This document shows, piece after piece, positions 1-6,313 of a DNA stretch of 6,313 bases. The position numbers and the translations under genes are program-made. How positions within the stretch are numbered: the first letter of the stretch is position 1; each line of letters starts with the position of its first letter. This stretch comes from Massilia sp. (lineage in GTDB: Bacteria; Pseudomonadota; Gammaproteobacteria; Burkholderiales; Burkholderiaceae_D): NCBI GenBank assembly GCA_003520365.1, contig DOUW01000481.1:1-6313 (forward strand), written 5' to 3'. The notes beneath the pieces are model-generated. The model did no database searches, was not told where the DNA came from, and saw nothing but the letters and a program-made list of their open reading frames with translations.

Positions 1-1263
1 GGCGCCAAGCCGGGCTGGGACGGCATCGAGCGCCGCCAGGACAACAAGGTGGCCGAAGCGCGCGCCGCCGCCGCCCCGGCCAAGGACGAGAGCATCCGCA
101 TCGACGCGGTCAAGCTCGACGCGCTGCTGGAAGTGGCCGGCGAATCGGTGCAGGCCGCCAACCAGGCCGCCGTGCTGCTCGAGCGCCTGTCGCAGTTCAA
201 GTTCGAAGGGCAGGCCGCGACCCTGATGGCGACGCTGACCGAAACCCTGGAGCGCGCCTCGCGCTACTCGGCCGAACTGCAGCGCGCCACGCTGGCGACC
301 CGCATGCAGCCGGTGGGCCGCCTGTTCCAGAAATTCCCGCGCCTGGTGCGCGAGCTGGCGAAAGACCTCGGCAAGGACGTCGAGCTGACCATCGAAGGCG
401 CCGAGACCGAAGTCGACCGCGTCGTCGTCGACAGCCTGTACGACCCGCTGGTGCACATGCTGCGCAACGCGCTCGACCACGGCGTCGAGTCGCCGCAGGA
501 CCGCCTCGCCGCCGGCAAGCCGGCCAAGGCCTTCATCCTGCTGAAAGCCTGGCAGGAAGCGAACAGCGTCATGATCGTGCTGCAGGACGACGGCAAGGGC
601 ATGGACCCGGTCAAGCTGCGCAAGAAGGCTTTTGAGAAGGGCCTGATCGGCGAGAACGGCGCCCCGAACGACGAGGACGCCTACCAGCTGGTGTTCCTGC
701 CGGGCTTCTCGACCAAGGAAGTGGCTTCCTCGGTCTCGGGCCGCGGCGTGGGCATGGACGTGGTCAAGACCGCGGTGGAAAAGAACCGCGGCGCGATCCG
801 CATCGATTCCCAGCTCGGTTCGGGCACCAAGTTCGCGATCCGCCTGCCGATCGAACTGTCGATCGTGCCGACCATGCTGGTCTCCACCTCGGGCGCCTCG
901 CTGGCGCTGCCGATGGCGGTGGTCGAGCGCGTGGTCGAGCTGCCCGAGACCTTCTCGAACGTCGGCGGCGCCCCGGTGCTGAAGGACCAGGGCCGTCCGC
1001 TGCCGGTGCGCTCGCTGGCCGGCGCCCTCGGCTACGAGGAAGCCCCGGAACGCGTCGGCATCGTCATCAACGCGCCGCAGCCCTACATCCTGGCGGTGGA
1101 AGCGGTCGACGGCACCGCCGACCTGGTGATCAAGCCGATGACGGCGCTGACCGTCGAAGGCATCACCGGCACCGCGCGTTCCGCTGAAGGCGAACTGGTG
1201 CTGGTGGTCGGCCTGTCCTTCCTGATGGACGGCTGCCGCAGCACGGTGCGCATGGCCGCCTAA
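1..1263 (+). CDS. cheA: CheA-type chemotaxis histidine kinase, C-terminal part (5' end outside window)
   Basis: The frame is open from base 1 and ends at TAA 1261-1263, giving 420 visible residues. The GTG at 49 is internal, because reading continues in frame upstream of it. CheA kinases autophosphorylate a histidine in an N-terminal Hpt domain and pass the phosphate to response regulators such as CheY. They act in cytoplasmic arrays with chemoreceptors and CheW. Visible in order: an Ala/Pro-rich linker (about 1-30); a helical dimerisation-like segment (about 32-115); the HATPase domain with N box HMLRNALDHGVE (152-163), G1 DDGKGMD (196-202), F-box-like FLPGFST (232-238) and G2 GRGVGMD (247-253); and a CheW-like coupling domain (about 288-416). 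The Hpt histidine must lie upstream, outside the window. No receiver domain follows the CheW domain, which argues against a ChpA/PilL-type hybrid ending in REC. Membership of the CheA family is secure. Whether this is the main flagellar CheA or a paralogue cannot be told from the fragment. Confidence 0.9.
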   Translation, partial: GAKPGWDGIERRQDNKVAEARAAAAPAKDESIRIDAVKLDALLEVAGESVQAANQAAVLLERLSQFKFEGQAATLMATLTETLERASRYSAELQRATLATRMQPVGRLFQKFPRLVRELAKDLGKDVELTIEGAETEVDRVVVDSLYDPLVHMLRNALDHGVESPQDRLAAGKPAKAFILLKAWQEANSVMIVLQDDGKGMDPVKLRKKAFEKGLIGENGAPNDEDAYQLVFLPGFSTKEVASSVSGRGVGMDVVKTAVEKNRGAIRIDSQLGSGTKFAIRLPIELSIVPTMLVSTSGASLALPMAVVERVVELPETFSNVGGAPVLKDQGRPLPVRSLAGALGYEEAPERVGIVINAPQPYILAVEAVDGTADLVIKPMTALTVEGITGTARSAEGELVLVVGLSFLMDGCRSTVRMAA

Positions 1264-4200
1264 GGCCCCGGGAACGCACCTTTTCGGTGAAATCGGGCCA
1301 GCGGGCCCATGCAACAAAAAGCCTGTGCATTTCCTGCACAGGCTTTTTTTATTTGCATACCTATCTTTACGTGCAAATAAAATTTGCATTGAAATAGAGT
1401 AATTGGCAGGATCATGCGGAAAGGGGGCGCTTGCCGCACTGCACAATTATGTGCATAATCAAAAGCGCTCCCCATTTTCAGGCGCCTGCCACAGGAAACC
1501 GCATGTTAAAGACCCTCTACGACAAACTCTGGGATGCCCACGTCGTGCGTGCCGACGCCGACGGCACGACGGTGCTGTACATCGACCGCCACCTGGTCCA
1601 CGAAGTCACCAGCCCGCAGGCTTTCGAGGGCCTGCGCGAAGCCGGCCGCGGCCTCTGGCGCACCTCCGCCAACCTGGCGGTGGCCGACCACAACGTCCCG
1701 ACCACCGACCGCCGCGAAGGCATCGCCGACCCGACTTCGCGCCTGCAGGTCGAGACGCTCGACGCCAACACCAGGAGCTTCGGCCTCACCTACTTCAACA
1801 TGAACGACAAGCGCCAGGGCATCGTCCACGTGATCGGCCCGGAGCAGGGCGCCACCTTGCCGGGCATGACGGTGGTCTGCGGCGACTCGCACACCTCGAC
1901 CCACGGCGCCTTCGGCTGCCTGGCGCACGGCATCGGCACCTCGGAGGTCGAGCACGTGCTGGCGACCCAGACGCTGCTGGCCAAGAAGTCGAAAGCCATG
2001 CTGGTGCAGGTCGACGGCGCGCTGCCGCCGGGCGTGACCGCGAAGGACATCGTGCTGGCCGTGATCGGCAAGATCGGCACCGCCGGCGGCACCGGCTACG
2101 CCATCGAATTCGCCGGCTCGACCATCCGCTCGCTGTCGATGGAAGGGCGCATGACGGTCTGTAACATGGCGATCGAAGCGGGCGCCCGCGCCGGCATGGT
2201 GGCGGTCGACGACACCACCATCGATTACGTGAAGGGCCGTCCGTTCTCGCCAGTCGGCCCGCAGTGGGAGCAGGCGGTCGCCTACTGGCGCACCCTGCAC
2301 ACCGATCCGGGCGCGAAGTTCGACATGGTCGTCACGCTCGACGCCGCCGAGATCCGGCCGCAGGTCACCTGGGGCACCTCGCCCGAGATGGTCACCTCGA
2401 TCGACGGCCGCGTGCCCGATCCCGAGCAGGAAAAGGACGCGGTGCGCCGCGACGCCATGGAAAAGGCGCTGACCTACATGGCCTTGACGCCGAATACCGC
2501 GATCGAGGACATCCGCATCGACAAGGTCTTCATCGGCTCCTGCACCAACTCGCGCATCGAGGACCTGCGCGCTGCCGCCGCCGTCGTGCGCGGCCGCCAG
2601 CGCGCCTCGAACGTCAAGCTGGCGCTGGTGGTGCCGGGCTCGGGCCTGGTGAAAGAGCAGGCCGAGCGCGAAGGTCTTGATAAAATCTTCAAGGCCGCCG
2701 GCTTCGAGTGGCGCGAACCGGGTTGCTCGATGTGCCTGGCGATGAACGCCGACCGCCTCGAACCGGGCGAGCGCTGCGCTTCGACCTCGAACCGCAACTT
2801 CGAAGGTCGCCAGGGCCAGGGCGGACGCACCCACCTGGTGTCGCCGGCCATGGCCGCCGCGGCGGGCATCGCGGGTCACTTCGTCGACGTGCGCGCCCTC
2901 TGATTCGCATTCTTTCATTCACATTCAACGCATCGACAGAACATGAAAAAAGTATTCGCCCTCTCCCTGATTGCCATCGCTCTCGCAGGCTGCAACACGA
3001 TTTCCGGCTTCGGCCGCGATGTGCAGAAAGTCGGCCAGGTGGTCACCGGCGCCGGCGGCAAGTAACAACGAAGACAACAGATTCGGGAGCAGGAGCATGG
3101 ATAAATTCACCGTACACGAAGGCCTGGTGGCGCCGCTCGACCGCGCCAATGTCGATACCGACGCCATCATTCCGAAGCAGTTCCTGAAGTCGATCCGGCG
3201 CACCGGCTTCGGCCCGAACCTGTTCGACGAATGGCGCTACCTCGACCACGGCGAGCCGGGCCAGGACTGCAGCAACCGCCCAGTGAACCCGGACTTCGTG
3301 CTGAACCAGCCGCGTTACCAGGGTGCGTCGATCCTGCTGGCCCGCAAGAACTTCGGCTGCGGCTCCTCGCGCGAGCACGCGCCCTGGGCGCTGCAGCAGT
3401 ACGGCTTCCGGGCGATCGTCGCGCCGAGCTTTGCCGACATCTTCTTCAACAACTGCTACAAGAGCGGCCTGCTGCCGATCGTGCTGACCGAAGCCCAGGT
3501 CGACCAGCTGTTCAACGAGGTGAAGGCGTCCATTGGTTTCAAGTTGACTGTCGACCTGGAAAACCAGGTGCTGCGCACGCCCGACGGGCGCGTCAAGCTC
3601 GAGTTCGCCATCGACGACTTCCGCAAGTACTGCCTGCTCAACGGCCTGGACGACATCGGCCTGACCCTGCGCCACGCCGACGAGATCCGCGCCTTCGAGG
3701 AACGCCACCTGGCGCGCCAGCCCTGGCTGGCCAACACCATCTGAAAGACGAACGCATGACGACGCATAAGAGTAAGATCGCCATCCTGCCGGGCGACGGC
3801 ATCGGTCCCGAAATCATGGCCCAGGCCGTGCGCGTGCTGGAAGCGCTCGGCGAATCCTTCGAGATGGAGCGCGCGGAAGTGGGCGGGGCCGGCTACGCGG
3901 CCCATGGCCATCCCTTGCCCGAGTCGACCCTGAAGCTGGCGAAAGAAGCCGACGCGGTCCTGTTCGGCGCCGTCGGCGACTACAAGTACGACACGCTCGA
4001 GCGCGCGCTGCGCCCCGAGCAGGCGATCCTCGGCCTGCGCCGCGAGCTGGGCCTGTTCGCCAACCTGCGTCCGGCCATCCTGTATCCGGAACTGGCCGGC
4101 GCCTCGACCCTGAAACCCGAAGTGGTGTCGGGCCTGGACATCCTGATCATCCGCGAACTGACCGGCGACATCTATTTCGGCAAGCCGCGCGGCGTGCGCG

Positions 4201-6313
4201 AATGCCCGGACGGCCCGTTCAAGGGCCAGCGCGAAGGCTTCGACACCATGCGCTATGCAGAAGGCGAGATCCGCCGCATCGCCCACGTCGCTTTCCAGGC
4301 CGCGCAAAAGCGCGACAGGCGCGTGACCAGCGTCGACAAGGCGAACGTGCTGGAAACCTTCCAGTTCTGGCGCGACATCGTCACCGACGTGCACAAGGAT
4401 TATCCGGACGTCGCGCTCGAGCACATGTACGTCGATAACGCCGCGATGCAGCTGGTGCGCGCACCGAAGAAATTCGACGTCATCGTCACCGGCAACATGT
4501 TCGGCGACATCTTGTCCGACGCCGCCGCCATGCTGACCGGTTCGATCGGCATGCTGCCCTCGGCCTCGCTGGACGCCAACAACAAGGGCCTGTACGAACC
4601 CTCGCACGGCTCGGCGCCGGACATCGCGGGGCAGGGCATCGCCAATCCGCTGGCGACCATCCTGTCCGCCGCGATGATGCTGCGCTTCTCGCTGGGTAAA
4701 ACCGAACAGGCCGACCGCATCGAAGCCGCCGTCAAGCGGGTCCTGGCGCAAGGCCTGCGCACCGCCGACATCTACGAGGAAGGCACGACCCGTGTCTCGA
4801 CCGGGCAGATGGGCGACGCGGTGGTCAACGCGTTGGGCTGAAGCGGCGTTAATGCGAAACGCTTAGAATAACGCGATGCGGGCTGCGCGCCCGCACGCAA
4901 TGTTGACAATCCGAGAACCGTAGGGTGGGCGCCCCGTGCCCACGCGTGAACGATGATCATCATTGAAATGTGAAGGAACAAAATGAAGTTAGTAGGCCTA
5001 GTGGGTTGGCGCGGGATGGTCGGGTCGGTCCTCATGAAGCGCATGCAGGACGAGGGCGATTTCGACCATATCGAGCCGGTGTTCTTCACCACGTCGAACC
5101 CGGGCGGCGACGCCCCGAAGATGGCGAAGAACGAGACCAAACTGAAAAGCGCGCTTGATGTCGCCGAACTGTCGAAGTGCGAGATCATCATCTCCTGCCA
5201 GGGCGGCGACTACACGACGGAAGTCTATCCGCAGCTGCGCGCAGCCGGCTGGAACGGCTACTGGATCGACGCCGCCTCGACCCTGCGCATGAAGGACGAC
5301 GCCGTCATCGTGCTCGACCCGGTCAACCTGGACGTGATCAAGAACGCCATGGGCCGCGGCGTGAAGAACTTCGTCGGCGGTAACTGCACCGTCTCGTGCA
5401 TGCTGATGGGCCTGGGCGGCCTGTTCAAGAACGACCTGGTCGAATGGATGACGTCCATGACCTACCAGGCGGCGTCGGGCGGCGGCGCCCAGCACATGCG
5501 CGAACTGCTGACCCAGTTCGGTACTATCAACAGCAGCGTCAAGCACCTGCTGGACGACCCGGCCTCGGCCATCCTGGAAATCGACCGCACCGTGCTGGCG
5601 ACCCAGCACGGCCTGAGCGCCGACGAAACGAAACAGTTCGGCGTGCCGCTGGGCGGCAACCTGATCCCCTGGATCGACAAGGACCTGGGCAACGGCCAGT
5701 CGAAGGAAGAGTGGAAGGCCGGCGCCGAGACCAACAAGATCCTCGGCCGCGGCGAAGGCTTCGGCAAGGGTGACGCAAATAAGGCGATCCCGGTCGACGG
5801 CCTGTGCGTGCGCATCGGCGCGATGCGCTGCCACTCGCAGGCGCTGACCATCAAGCTGAAGAAGGACGTGCCGCTCGACGAGATCAACGACATCATCGCC
5901 TCGGACAACGAGTGGGTGAAGTTCGTGCCGAATACGCGCGAAGCCTCGATCGTCGACCTGACCCCGGCAGCCGTCACCGGCACCCTGCGCATCCCGGTCG
6001 GCCGCGTGCGCAAGATGTCGATGGGCCCGGACTACCTGTCGGCCTTCACCGTCGGCGACCAGCTGCTGTGGGGCGCCGCCGAGCCGCTGCGCCGCATGCT
6101 GCGCATCGTGCTGGACAAGTAAGTTGTTCGGAGCCGGCGCCGCAAGCAAACCACGGCGCTGGTTTTCGTAGGGTGGGCACTCGTGCCCACGCGGTGCGGC
6201 TTTCGATCAATCGATATTCCGGCACAATCAAGGCGCAAACGTATTGGGATGGCAGAGTTCACAATTCATCATCCGCACCATACCGCGTGGGCACGAGTGC
6301 CCACCCTACGAAA

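Overview
The window is high-GC bacterial DNA with strong G/C preference at third codon positions. Long antisense shadow reading frames accompany every gene. Gene order and protein sequences fit a betaproteobacterium of the order Burkholderiales, most likely Oxalobacteraceae (Massilia, Duganella or Janthinobacterium-like). That placement rests on protein resemblance and remembered gene order, not on a database search. All recognised genes are on the + strand.

Layout: (1) 1-1263 is the 3' part of a CheA-type chemotaxis histidine kinase, cut by the left edge and closed by a strong rho-independent terminator (1316-1350). (2) 1351-1502 is an AT-richer control region with three ATTTGCA elements in alternating orientation, a good sigma-70-type promoter (1431-1459) and a dyad lying over its -10 region. 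(3) 1503-4841 is a leucine operon in the order leuC, small entericidin-type lipoprotein, leuD, leuB, with gaps of 39, 31 and 11 nt. The lipoprotein gene is only 40 codons and is easily missed. (4) 4842-4982 is a 141-nt gap holding a GC hairpin, an isolated TTGACA and a REP-like palindrome. (5) 4983-6122 is asd, aspartate-semialdehyde dehydrogenase. (6) 6123-6313 is non-coding and holds two further copies of the same REP-like palindrome in opposite orientation, an arrangement like a REPIN/BIME. The second copy runs into the right edge.

LeuC and LeuD are the two subunits of isopropylmalate isomerase, and LeuB oxidises its product, so three consecutive enzymes of leucine synthesis are encoded together. 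Asd supplies aspartate semialdehyde for lysine, threonine, methionine and cell-wall diaminopimelate. The CheA fragment is functionally separate and is insulated by the terminator. The enzymes look complete, with their catalytic residues present.

No novel multi-gene system is visible; this is mostly housekeeping DNA. The points worth a second look are the REP-like family (three copies, one between leuB and asd), the lipoprotein gene embedded in the leucine operon, and the dyad-rich leuC control region.
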